Shown piece after piece: positions 18,767 to 25,907 of a stretch of 64,000 nucleotides of DNA. Under the pieces are notes generated by a model that was not told the origin of the DNA, ran no database searches, and worked only from the letters and a program-made list of their open reading frames with translations. Both the position numbers and the translations under genes were made by a program. Numbering within the stretch: the first letter of the stretch is position 1; every line of letters starts with the position of its first letter. Source of the stretch: Bacteroides reticulotermitis JCM 10512 (GTDB lineage: Bacteria > Bacteroidota > Bacteroidia > Bacteroidales > Bacteroidaceae); the NCBI RefSeq assembly GCF_000517545.1, contig NZ_BAIV01000029.1, forward strand, positions 21,745 to 85,744. The letters run 5' to 3'.

Positions 18767-19219
18767 TTACAGATTCTCGAGTGTTGTCGGGTCCGGAGCT
18801 TCTCCACCGCCTCCCTCTTCCGGTTTGGAAGGTTCGGTTTCGAGCTTTTGCACACTTACGTTGTGTAGCATCTCTTTAAACTTATAGCCTGGTGTGAAAA
18901 TGATTTTCACCCTCCGGATTGTATCCGTGTCTACCTTCTCAGCAGTCTCTTGGCTTTCACAATTCATGCCCGGTCGGAAGCATCCGAAGTCCCCCAGTTG
19001 AACGGAGATACCTTTGTTGAGGTTGATACTCAAGGTATCTATCAGTGCGTCGAGTACAAATTTAACCGCTCCGCTAGGTACCATGCCCACTTTGGTTATT
19101 TCATCGCATAAGCTTCGGAAATCCAAGGTATTCGTAATGAAGTTTTGTGCCACATACTTTTCAGTTTTTGTTTTGTCGAAACCGAAAATTCTTTTTTTAA
19201 TTACATACTTTAATGCCAT
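18767..19219 (-). CDS. HU-family DNA-binding protein with Gly/Pro tail
   Basis: A 150-residue protein. The start at 19219 (MALKYVIKKRIFGFDKTKTE) is the usual N-terminus of the Bacteroidales HU-like family (YVAQNF, ITKVGMVPSGAVKFVLDALI, VQLGDFGCFRPG, RRVKIIFTPGYKFKEML). It has the HU alpha-helical base and beta arm and then a tail rich in E, P and G (EEGGGGEAPDPT). The same tail ends the HU-like protein at 62871. It probably binds and bends DNA or acts as a regulator. Preceded by a -7 box and a repeated operator-like tract. Confidence 0.8.
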   Translation of the reverse strand: MALKYVIKKRIFGFDKTKTEKYVAQNFITNTLDFRSLCDEITKVGMVPSGAVKFVLDALIDTLSINLNKGISVQLGDFGCFRPGMNCESQETAEKVDTDTIRRVKIIFTPGYKFKEMLHNVSVQKLETEPSKPEEGGGGEAPDPTTLENL

Positions 19220-19277
19220 TTTAAATGATGTTTTTAAGTTACTAATTTTATTACCATATCTCTTTGTGATCACGATA

Positions 19278-19285
19278 CAAATATA
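19278..19285 (-). promoter_or_regulatory. -7 promoter element for the HU-like gene
   Basis: The minus strand reads TATATTTG, 59 bp upstream of the start codon. Confidence 0.5.
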
Positions 19286-19297
19286 CGACATATGGAA

Positions 19298-19340
19298 AAC
19301 GTCCATGTGCTTTAATGAACGTCAATGATGCACATTGACG
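19298..19340. repeat. 20-bp-spaced direct repeat and inverted repeat at the HU promoter
   Basis: AACGTCCATGTGC (19298-19310) recurs as AACGTCAATGATGC at 19318-19331. CGTCAATG (19320-19327) and CATTGACG (19333-19340) form an inverted repeat with a 5-bp spacer. The tract covers the expected -33 region of the HU-like promoter, suggesting an operator, possibly autoregulatory. Confidence 0.6.
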
Positions 19341-19379
19341 CACAATTTTGAAAAAAAATAGAGAATTAACTATTTGGCT

Positions 19380-20000
19380 CTATTGGGGAGGAGAAAAAAC
19401 GTCTGATTTGCAATAAATACTCAGTTTTCCCAGCCCTTCACGCCGGATTATCCCTTCGGCAATGAAAGCATTGAGATCGGCTATCGCACATCTTTTATTC
19501 CGTCCGGTAAGCAGGCAGTAGCTTGTCCGGCTGATGAACAGATGCGTTTTGAAATACTCGGCAAGTCGTTCGATACACATCGGACGGGAAATGCCACCCT
19601 GTTTTGACTGAGGGGAAGTTTCCCGGCGTTGCAACCTCATTTGCCGGCCTACTTCCCTTCTGCATACCCGGCTTGCCCGGAAGTTGATACTTTTCAGTTT
19701 GACGGAGGATACCCGGACCTTTTTCTTATCATACACCGGTGGGCATTGCAGGGAGGCGGAGAAGAAACCCAGTTTGCCCAATTCTACATTCCATCCATTG
19801 GCCAGCAAGTCGCAAGTCTCATTGGCAAAAGCTTCCATGGCACCTGCCAGCAGGCTTCGGCTGATGCCCGTAAACTTATGTACGCGGTCTAAAAACTCTT
19901 CCTGCCCGACAGTCCCTTTGAGCACGATTCGGGCGTGTAAAGGTTGCTGTGCTCCATCCTCTGCGGGCGGGTTCTCAAATAAATCATATACGGCACTCAT
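19380..20000 (-). CDS. HU-like DNA-binding protein with C-terminal winged-helix-like part
   Basis: A 206-residue protein. Residues 1-120 follow the HU-like/DUF4469-type pattern of Bacteroidales (NPPAEDG, HARIVLKGTVGQEEFLDRVH, NGWNVELGKLGFFSASLQCP, NFRASRVCRREVGRQM). Residues 135-206 (RPMCIERLAEYFKTHLFISR, CAIADLNAFIAEGIIRR, KLSIY) look like a winged helix. A DNA-binding role is inferred. It follows a 5' leader that contains an array of CCCGGG palindromes and is the first gene of the HU/HU/DUF4248 module. Confidence 0.7.
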   Translation of the reverse strand: MSAVYDLFENPPAEDGAQQPLHARIVLKGTVGQEEFLDRVHKFTGISRSLLAGAMEAFANETCDLLANGWNVELGKLGFFSASLQCPPVYDKKKVRVSSVKLKSINFRASRVCRREVGRQMRLQRRETSPQSKQGGISRPMCIERLAEYFKTHLFISRTSYCLLTGRNKRCAIADLNAFIAEGIIRREGLGKLSIYCKSDVFSPPQ

Positions 20001-20034
20001 ACGCTAAAAATAATTAGTTAGGTTACTACTTTGG

Positions 20035-20127
20035 ATTCGTTCGACCCGGGTTGATGTTTCGTTCCACCTAGGTCGGTGTTTGGTCCGACCCGGGTATTTG
20101 TTTCGTTCCACCCGGGTCGAACGAATT
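20035..20127. repeat. Array of four CCCGGG-type palindromes at exact 22-bp steps
   Basis: Palindromic cores start at 20045 (CCCGGG), 20067 (CCTAGG), 20089 (CCCGGG) and 20111 (CCCGGG), exactly 22 bp apart. Flanks are similar (GTTCGACCCGGG, GTTCCACCTAGG, GTCCGACCCGGG, GTTCCACCCGGG). The outermost units form a perfect long inverted repeat (ATTCGTTCGACCCGGGT against its complement at 20110-20126). The array lies between the -7 box at 20139 and the start codon at 20000, so it should be transcribed as a leader. Confidence 0.85.
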
Positions 20128-20138
20128 AGTTGATAGAG

Positions 20139-20146
20139 CAAAGGTA
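20139..20146 (-). promoter_or_regulatory. -7 promoter element upstream of the palindrome array
   Basis: The minus strand reads TACCTTTG. It predicts a leader of about 130 nt that contains all four palindromes before the HU-like gene. Confidence 0.5.
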
Positions 20147-20207
20147 GTTAGCCGATAGGGTGTAGGAGTGCTTTAGCGGTGGTCTGCTCCTGTAATTTTT
20201 AGTGTGG

Positions 20208-20759
20208 CTATTGAATGGCGTTGTGAAATACGCCACCGACGAGCGTCAGGTATTCCGGCATCTTGCCATTCTCGCTCCATTTTAGCTCGATGTTCAGCAA
20301 TTGGGAGGTAGTCTTACCAATGTCGAAACCACAAGACTCCAATGACGGGCGAGCCAATTCAGGGTAGGGGCAGGGCTTACCTTCGATGCGGGTACAGGAA
20401 GGGCAAACGATGCAAAACCCGGCGAAGAAAGCGCGTCCCTGATACTGCTTCTCCAGTCTGAGTAAGCGAGCATCCATCGACAAGCGTTCCGTCTTCATCA
20501 GTTCGGCTCCATACGTAATGGGATCTGTAATCTCTTGGGGGTGCAGCGGCGTGATCTTGGAGGCTAGTATAAAGGCAGTCTGGTACAGATAATGGTCTAC
20601 ATTGAAACTGAATGGCGGACAGGCCCAGCAAGTGTCATAGCGGCGGCATTGTTGGCAGAAACCCATAAACTTCTCAGCATCCCGGTATTGAGCCATAAAG
20701 TCGGCTACGGGAATTATGACCGAAAATTCTTCGGCTAGGTAGTCTTCATTTATTTTCAT
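20208..20759 (-). CDS. DUF2284 cysteine-rich metal-binding protein
   Basis: A 183-residue protein with the DUF2284 cysteine pattern: CQQCRRYDTCWACPPF near residues 34-49 and FCIVCPSCTRIEGKPCPYP around 117-135. These probably bind an Fe-S cluster or another metal. The family is predicted metal-binding, with no established reaction. It is divergent from cobO with nearly touching promoters, which suggests a link to corrinoid metabolism (inference). Confidence 0.85.
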   Translation of the reverse strand: MKINEDYLAEEFSVIIPVADFMAQYRDAEKFMGFCQQCRRYDTCWACPPFSFNVDHYLYQTAFILASKITPLHPQEITDPITYGAELMKTERLSMDARLLRLEKQYQGRAFFAGFCIVCPSCTRIEGKPCPYPELARPSLESCGFDIGKTTSQLLNIELKWSENGKMPEYLTLVGGVFHNAIQ

Positions 20760-20763
20760 ATCA

Positions 20764-20784
20764 CAAAGATAAAGTTTATTTTTG
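20764..20784. promoter_or_regulatory. Back-to-back promoters of the DUF2284 gene and cobO
   Basis: The minus strand reads TATCTTTG at 20764-20771 (DUF2284) and the plus strand TATTTTTG at 20777-20784 (cobO). The two -7 boxes are 5 bp apart, so the promoters must compete or be co-controlled. No cobalamin riboswitch fits in the short leaders. Confidence 0.5.
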
Positions 20785-20808
20785 TACAGTCACTAGCATT
20801 TACACCGA

Positions 20809-21323
20809 ATGGAAAAAGGATATATTCACGTTTACACAGGCGATGGAAAAGGAAAGACAACGGCTGCTTTCGGATTGGCTGTACGTGCCTTTGTGCCGGG
20901 AAGCACGTCTTCGTCGGGCAATTTGTCAAGAGTATGCAGTACCACGAAACCCGTATGGTTGAGAAATTCGAGCATATATGTATTGAACAGTTCGGCAACG
21001 GCTGTATGCTGACCCGTGAGGTTGATCAGGAAGATATCCGCATGGCTCGTAAGGGGTTGGAACGATGTGAGCAGATCTTGCTGGCGGACGAATATGAGAT
21101 TGTGATTCTGGATGAGTTGACTATTGCGTTGTATCTAGGCCTGCTGGAACTGGCAGACGTGCAGAAGCTTCTGCACAGCAAACGTCCGGAAACCGAATTG
21201 ATCATTACCGGACGTTATGCTCCGCAAGAGCTGATTGAAATGGCTGACTTGGTTACAGAGATGCGTGAAGTAAAGCATTACTATACCCAAGGTGTATTGT
21301 CACGAGACGGAATCGATCGTTAA
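20809..21323 (+). CDS. cobO: Cob(I)yrinic acid a,c-diamide adenosyltransferase (CobO/BtuR), frameshifted
   Basis: This enzyme transfers the adenosyl group of ATP to cob(I)alamin or its precursor, making the AdoCbl that MutAB needs. The P-loop YTGDGKGKTTAAFGLAVRA is at residues 9-27; IVILDELTIALYLGLL is the conserved central motif, and HYYTQGVLSRDGID the end. A T is missing near 20892: restoring it reads through CAGKHVFVGQFVKSMQYHE and joins both halves into one protein of about 171 residues. The last 4 bp overlap the end of the convergent MetE-like gene. Confidence 0.92.
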
Positions 21324-22447
21324 CCCCATACCTCGGCCGCTATTTCGCGTACGAGTGCTACTTTATTCCACTGTTCTTCTTCGGTGAGGATGTTGCCTTC
21401 TTCTGTTGAGGCGAATCCGCATTGAGGGCTTAAATAAAGCCGATCGAGTGGTACGTATTGAGTTGCCTCCTGAATACGCTGTTTGATCTGTTCTTTCTCT
21501 TCCAATTGTGGATGCTTAGAGGTTATGAGACCCAATACCACGTGTTTGTTTTCCGGTACAAAGCGGAGAGGCTCGAATCCTCCGGCACGCTCTGTGTCAA
21601 ACTCCAAATAGTAAGCATGTACGTTCTCTTTGGCGAACAGAGACTCTGCTACCGGTTCGTAACTTCCCGAACCTGCCCAAGTAGAGTGGTAGTTACCTCG
21701 GCAAACATGCGTGTTGATTACCAAATCTTCCGGTAAATCGGCGATCGCTTCATTGTTCAATCTCACATACAGGGCTTGCAAGGCTTTCACCTGTTCGGCA
21801 TCGGCTGTCACCCCTTTGGCTGCCATGTACTCGCGGCTGCAAAGCATTCCCCAGGTACAGTCGTCCAATTGGATATTCCGGCAACCCAGTTCGTAGAACT
21901 TTCGTATGCTTTTTTGGTAAGCGTCTGCGATGTCACTGTACAGTTCCTCTTCGTCGGTATAGAAGTCGGCAATGGCGTGTTGGTTGCCCGGCCAGCTCAG
22001 TGCCATGTAGAATTGTGACGGAGAGGGAATGGTTTGCTTCGTCAAGACCTCATTGCCTGCTACTTGACTGGCAAATGTGAAATGCTCGAAGAAGGGATGA
22101 TTCGGATTGAAACGAACCTTACCGGATAGAGAAGCTGACTCCGCACGGGTCTCTTCATCGTGAAACTTATATCCCTGTTCGGCCTTTTGGTATTCCACAC
22201 CTTCAAATCCCCAGAAGAAATCGAGGTGCCACCAACTGCGACGGAACTCTCCGTCGGTGACGCATTGCAGACCGGCTGCTTTTTCCTTTCCGATAAGTTC
22301 GGTGATGCATTTATCCTCCACAGCTTTCAATTCTTCTGCCGTAATTTTATGCTCCTGATAGTCGGCACGTGCCTTTTTCAACTCTTCCGGACGCAGGAAA
22401 CTACCTACGATATCTGCCCGAAAGGGTGCGTTGTTTTTATTTCCCAT
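21320..22447 (-). CDS. B12-independent methionine-synthase-like protein (MetE C-domain family)
   Basis: A 375-residue single-domain protein like Bacillus YxjG/YxjH, about half of full MetE. It begins RADIVGSFLRPEELKKARAD and shows VTDGEFRRSWWHLDFFWGF, IQLDDCTWG, NTHVCRGNY (zinc-ligand His and Cys), YYLEFD and LSPQCGF (third ligand Cys). Such proteins move a methyl group to a thiol, probably making methionine from homocysteine or a related donor without cobalamin. The lack of the N-domain means the methyl donor may not be the usual folate. It sits inside a B12 gene region but shows no riboswitch. Confidence 0.85.
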   Translation of the reverse strand: MGNKNNAPFRADIVGSFLRPEELKKARADYQEHKITAEELKAVEDKCITELIGKEKAAGLQCVTDGEFRRSWWHLDFFWGFEGVEYQKAEQGYKFHDEETRAESASLSGKVRFNPNHPFFEHFTFASQVAGNEVLTKQTIPSPSQFYMALSWPGNQHAIADFYTDEEELYSDIADAYQKSIRKFYELGCRNIQLDDCTWGMLCSREYMAAKGVTADAEQVKALQALYVRLNNEAIADLPEDLVINTHVCRGNYHSTWAGSGSYEPVAESLFAKENVHAYYLEFDTERAGGFEPLRFVPENKHVVLGLITSKHPQLEEKEQIKQRIQEATQYVPLDRLYLSPQCGFASTEEGNILTEEEQWNKVALVREIAAEVWG

Positions 22448-22466
22448 TGTTTTGCTTTTTTCTCTA

Positions 22467-22474
22467 CAAAGGTA
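22467..22474 (-). promoter_or_regulatory. -7 promoter element for the MetE-like gene
   Basis: The minus strand reads TACCTTTG, only 20 bp before the start; there is no room for a riboswitch leader. Confidence 0.5.
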
Positions 22475-22525
22475 TGTCTCGTGGAAATAAAATCTAATAG
22501 CCTGTTTGAAGTTGGATTATTTTTC

Positions 22526-22533
22526 TAATTTTG
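22526..22533 (+). promoter_or_regulatory. -7 promoter element for the Lrp-type regulator
   Basis: TAATTTTG, with TTTG 17 bp upstream (22505-22508), lies 67 bp before the start at 22600. Confidence 0.45.
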
Positions 22534-22599
22534 CGCTTGTATTGAAGTATAAACTATAAAATAATTCTGTAAGTACAGGATGGATGAGAATAATATTCT

Positions 22600-23070
22600 A
22601 TGGAGAAGTTAGATGCGATTGATTTGAAGATTCTAAAGGCTTTGCAGGCAAATGCGAAATTGACAACCAAAGAGTTGGCTTCGGCCGTAAATTTGTCGGC
22701 TACCCCGGTGTTCGAACGTCAGAAACGCTTGGAGCGCGAAGGGTTTATCAAACGATATTCAGTAGTCTTGGATGCCGATAAGTTAGGAAACAGCTTCATT
22801 GTATTCTGCAACATTCGCCTGAAGCAGCACAGCAAAGAGTACGGACAGCAATTCATGGCAGCCATCGAAACGATCAAAGAAATCACCGAATGCTATAACA
22901 CATCCGGTGATTACGATTTTATGATGAAGATTTATGTACGCGACATGAAACACTACCAGGACTTTATCCTCAATACGCTGGGTACTATCGAATGCATCGG
23001 CAGCCTGCACAGCGTGTTTGCCATAGGCGAGGTGAAGCCGTTTAGCGGTATTCCCCTGCCGGAGCAGTAG
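22600..23070 (+). CDS. Lrp/AsnC-family transcriptional regulator
   Basis: A 156-residue regulator. The N-terminal AsnC-type HTH covers residues 5-60 (LDAIDLKILKALQANAKLTT, LSATPVFERQKRLEREGFI), followed by the RAM effector-binding beta-alpha-beta domain (FIVFCNIRLKQHSKEYGQQF, ECYNTSGDYDFMMKIYVRDM). These proteins sense amino acids and form octamers. It is divergent from the MetE-like gene with about 150 bp between, so regulation of that gene is plausible. Convergent with the exchanger downstream. Confidence 0.93.
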   Translation: MEKLDAIDLKILKALQANAKLTTKELASAVNLSATPVFERQKRLEREGFIKRYSVVLDADKLGNSFIVFCNIRLKQHSKEYGQQFMAAIETIKEITECYNTSGDYDFMMKIYVRDMKHYQDFILNTLGTIECIGSLHSVFAIGEVKPFSGIPLPEQ

Positions 23071-23079
23071 CTGGTTGAG

Positions 23080-24765
23080 CTAGCCCAATGCCAGAATCAG
23101 CAATTGGGCAGTCAGTACCCGCAGGAACATAGTCAGCGGATAAACAGTTGCGTAGCCCACTGCCGGAGCATCGCAGGAAGTCTGGTCATTCGAATAGGCC
23201 AATGCCGGAGGATCTGTCGTAGATCCCGCGATAACTCCCATCAAGGTGAAATAGTTCAGTTTGCAGTACCATCTTCCGATCATACCTACGATAAGTAAAG
23301 GTAGAACGGTGATAATTACCCCATAGCCAACCCATATATATCCGCCGCCATAGATTACGGTGTCGATAAAGCCTTCTCCGGCACCCAGTCCCACACAGGC
23401 TAAGAAGAGTGCGATACCGATTTCGCGCAACATCAGGTTGGCACTCATGGTCGTGTATGTGATAAGTTTGAGTTTCGGGCCGAAGCAGCTGATTAGAATC
23501 GAAACGATAAGCGGGCCGCCTGCCAATCCCAACTTGACCGGTTGCGGAATGCCGGGGAAAGCAAACGGTATACTACCCAGAATACAACCTAGCGCAATCC
23601 CGATAAAGATAGGGATCAGGTTCGGATGATTCAAACGTTTCAACGAGTTACCGAGCACCTTTTCCGCATGGCTAACCGACAGTTCGGTTCCAACCACCGT
23701 AACCCGGTCGCCCATTTGTAAGTGTAGGTTCGGCGAAGCGACCAAGTCCACCCCCGAACGATTAATCCGGGTAATATTCGCCCCGAAGTTATTTCGTATT
23801 CTAAGTTGCGAAAGCGTCTTTCCGTTCAGTTCCGGTTTGGTAATCAGAATGCGTCGGGAAATCAGTTCTTTGTTCAGGTCATTCCACTCCATCTGCGTCT
23901 CCTTGCCGAAGAAGATCGTGATTGCCTCCATATCTATCGGGTTGGCAATAACCAGAATAATATCTCCTACATTCAATACAGTCTCCGAGTTGACCAGCTC
24001 CGTTACCCCTCCTTCGCGGTGGCGTATGCGTGATATGACGAATTTGCGATTCACCAGCGGGCCAAGCTCTTTAATAATGAGTCCGTCGATCGCCTCATTT
24101 CTCACCTCGATAGAGGTTGGGCGAACGGTCAGTTCTTGCAGATGGCCCAGACCTTTCTGAGCCTCTTCCTCTTCGCGAGTCGTGTTGATGCGGAGGATAT
24201 ATTTCAGGAAAATGAGTGATAGGATAATACCTACAACACCCAACGGGTAGCTGACCGCATAGCCCATGGCTATTTCGGGAGCATCGATCCCTCGTAAATC
24301 ACTGTTGGCTTGTTGGGCAGCACCCAGACCGGGGGTATTGGTTACCGCACCCGACAAGATACCTACCATGGTCGTGATAGGCGTCCCTGTTACAAAATGC
24401 AGGATAACCGTGATCGCTACTCCGAGGAATACCACCAAAGCAGCCAGCATATTTAAGGTGAAACCACCCTTCTTAAATGCTGAAAAAAAGCCCGGCCCGA
24501 CTTGCAGGCCGATTGAGTAAACAAATAAGATTAATCCGAATTCTTTTAGGAAATGGAGTAGGTGCTCATCCAGGTTCAGGTTGAAATGGCCGAACGCGAT
24601 GCCGACAAATAGAATCCAGGTAACCCCGAGAGAAACACCCCATACTTTTATTTTTCCCAGCATGATGCCGAATGCTATGACAAGCGACAAAATTAAAACA
24701 GAGTGCGCCACCCCGCCTCCCCATAAATTGGGGTAACCTTCGAATAAATTTCTTAGAACTTCCAT
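23080..24765 (-). CDS. AspT/YidE-type exchanger, paralogue 1 (under a cobalamin riboswitch)
   Basis: A 561-residue membrane protein of the aspartate-alanine exchanger family. Two AspT-type membrane halves (residues 15-190, GGFTLNMLAALVVFLGV, GAVTNTPGLGAAQQAN; and 380-560, GLAGGPLIVSILISCFG, GVIAGSTTDPPALAYSN) flank two TrkA-C domains (about 210-370). The duplicated motifs TNTPGLGAA and STTDPPALA are the family hallmark. It is clearly paralogous to the protein at 41294 (shared LGKIKVxGxSLGVT, EFGLILFV, IGLQVGP). The substrate is unproven; the family exchanges dicarboxylates or amino acids. Expression should fall when cobalamin is high. Confidence 0.85.
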   Translation of the reverse strand: MEVLRNLFEGYPNLWGGGVAHSVLILSLVIAFGIMLGKIKVWGVSLGVTWILFVGIAFGHFNLNLDEHLLHFLKEFGLILFVYSIGLQVGPGFFSAFKKGGFTLNMLAALVVFLGVAITVILHFVTGTPITTMVGILSGAVTNTPGLGAAQQANSDLRGIDAPEIAMGYAVSYPLGVVGIILSLIFLKYILRINTTREEEEAQKGLGHLQELTVRPTSIEVRNEAIDGLIIKELGPLVNRKFVISRIRHREGGVTELVNSETVLNVGDIILVIANPIDMEAITIFFGKETQMEWNDLNKELISRRILITKPELNGKTLSQLRIRNNFGANITRINRSGVDLVASPNLHLQMGDRVTVVGTELSVSHAEKVLGNSLKRLNHPNLIPIFIGIALGCILGSIPFAFPGIPQPVKLGLAGGPLIVSILISCFGPKLKLITYTTMSANLMLREIGIALFLACVGLGAGEGFIDTVIYGGGYIWVGYGVIITVLPLLIVGMIGRWYCKLNYFTLMGVIAGSTTDPPALAYSNDQTSCDAPAVGYATVYPLTMFLRVLTAQLLILALG

Positions 24766-24908
24766 CGTTATTTATATTATGAATACATATGTATGCCATT
24801 ACGTAAACCGCCCGAAGAATATATCTTCAAGTACGGCTTCTTAGAAACGGTTACTTAATAGTCGGCTGTTTTCCTATCCCACGAGTGAAGACAGCTTTTC
24901 AGACATTG

Positions 24909-25075
24909 AACGGCAGGTCTTCTGACTGGCTCCCTGCTTGGTGCCTTCCCGGATATTAGTCCAGTGCAGGAGTATTACCAAGAGTTGTATGGAGTTTCAC
25001 AGCAGCGGGACTGTTCGGGATTTACACCCGATTCCCTTTTAATTTGGATAGCTAAAGGCCACCCAAAACCGATTC
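24909..25075 (-). promoter_or_regulatory. Cobalamin riboswitch A, upstream of AspT-type exchanger 1
   Basis: The minus strand reads GGGAAT, GGTGTAAATCCCG, GTCCCGCTGCTGTGAAA, GGGAAGGCACC and the terminal AGTCAGAAGACCTGCCG. These are the conserved core and B12 box of the AdoCbl riboswitch, in order. It lies between the btuD stop (25134) and the exchanger start (24765), with its own -7 box, so the exchanger is its target. Cobalamin binding normally represses downstream genes. Confidence 0.93.
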
Positions 25076-25080
25076 GGTGA

Positions 25081-25088
25081 CAAAGATA
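25081..25088 (-). promoter_or_regulatory. -7 promoter element for riboswitch A transcript
   Basis: The minus strand reads TATCTTTG directly upstream of riboswitch A. It shows that the exchanger has its own transcript and does not depend on read-through from btuD. Confidence 0.55.
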
Positions 25089-25133
25089 GCCATTAATCGG
25101 GAATCATCACCATTTATGCGGAAAGAATCTTTT

Positions 25134-25907
25134 TTAGGGAATTTTACCTGTTTCGGTGACGCGGACGCGCATCTCCTGGGGATCGAACGTGATGGAATCG
25201 TTGCGAAACAGGCGTTCGATATGCCCGCTTTTGACCATCTCCGAAGTAGGTAAACTATAGAGTCGCGGGTTGTCAATCAGCATAATTGTGCTACAGAGCG
25301 AGAGAGCAATGTCCAGGTCGTGTGTAGAGAATACAATGCACTTTCGAGCATTCTCGGCTAAGGATTTCAGGAGTAGGCAAAGTTCGTACCGGTTGGGTAA
25401 GTCCAGAAAAGCGGTAGGTTCGTCGAGTAAGATAACCGGCGTATCTTGCGCCAGTGCCCGCGCTATCATAATGCGCTGACATTCACCGTCGGACATCTTA
25501 TCCATCGTTTTGCCGGCATAATCACTCATTCCTACCAGGCGCATGGCCTCGGTCACCCGTTCCCGGTCTTCTTCTTGCAGGCGGCCCACCCAGTTGGTAT
25601 ACGGAGCACGTCCCAAAGAAACCACATCCTCGCAACTGAGATTAGCTATGCGCACTTTATCGGTCGTCACGAAACTGATCTTACGAGCCAGCTCTTCCGG
25701 TTTGAGACGAGCCACCTGCTTACCATCCAGGAGGATTTCCCCTTCCTGCGGTTTCTCCAAGCCCATAACGGCCCGAAGCAGCGTGCTCTTGCCCGTACCG
25801 TTGCGTCCCAGTAGGGCAACGAGTTGTCCGGTTGCTATCTCGGTGGAAACTTTATCCAGCAGGATGTGTTGGCCATAACCTAATGTCAGATCTTTGAGCT
25901 CAATCAT
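25134..25907 (-). CDS. btuD: Vitamin B12 ABC transporter, ATP-binding protein
   Basis: A 257-residue ABC ATPase of the FecCD/BtuCD type. Walker A is GRNGTGKSTLL (residues 34-44), the signature is MSDGECQRIMIARAL, Walker B is VILLDEPTAFLD, and the switch His is in STHDLD. It powers inner-membrane import through BtuC. It starts 4 bp inside the end of btuC. The signature reads MSDGE rather than LSGGE, a tolerated variant in FepC-like ATPases. The B12 assignment rests on the operon. Confidence 0.93.
   Translation of the reverse strand: MIELKDLTLGYGQHILLDKVSTEIATGQLVALLGRNGTGKSTLLRAVMGLEKPQEGEILLDGKQVARLKPEELARKISFVTTDKVRIANLSCEDVVSLGRAPYTNWVGRLQEEDRERVTEAMRLVGMSDYAGKTMDKMSDGECQRIMIARALAQDTPVILLDEPTAFLDLPNRYELCLLLKSLAENARKCIVFSTHDLDIALSLCSTIMLIDNPRLYSLPTSEMVKSGHIERLFRNDSITFDPQEMRVRVTETGKIP

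Noticed and set aside
20035..20127. CRISPR array
   Set aside because: The 22-bp units are palindromes with no unique spacers of normal length, and no cas gene is near.
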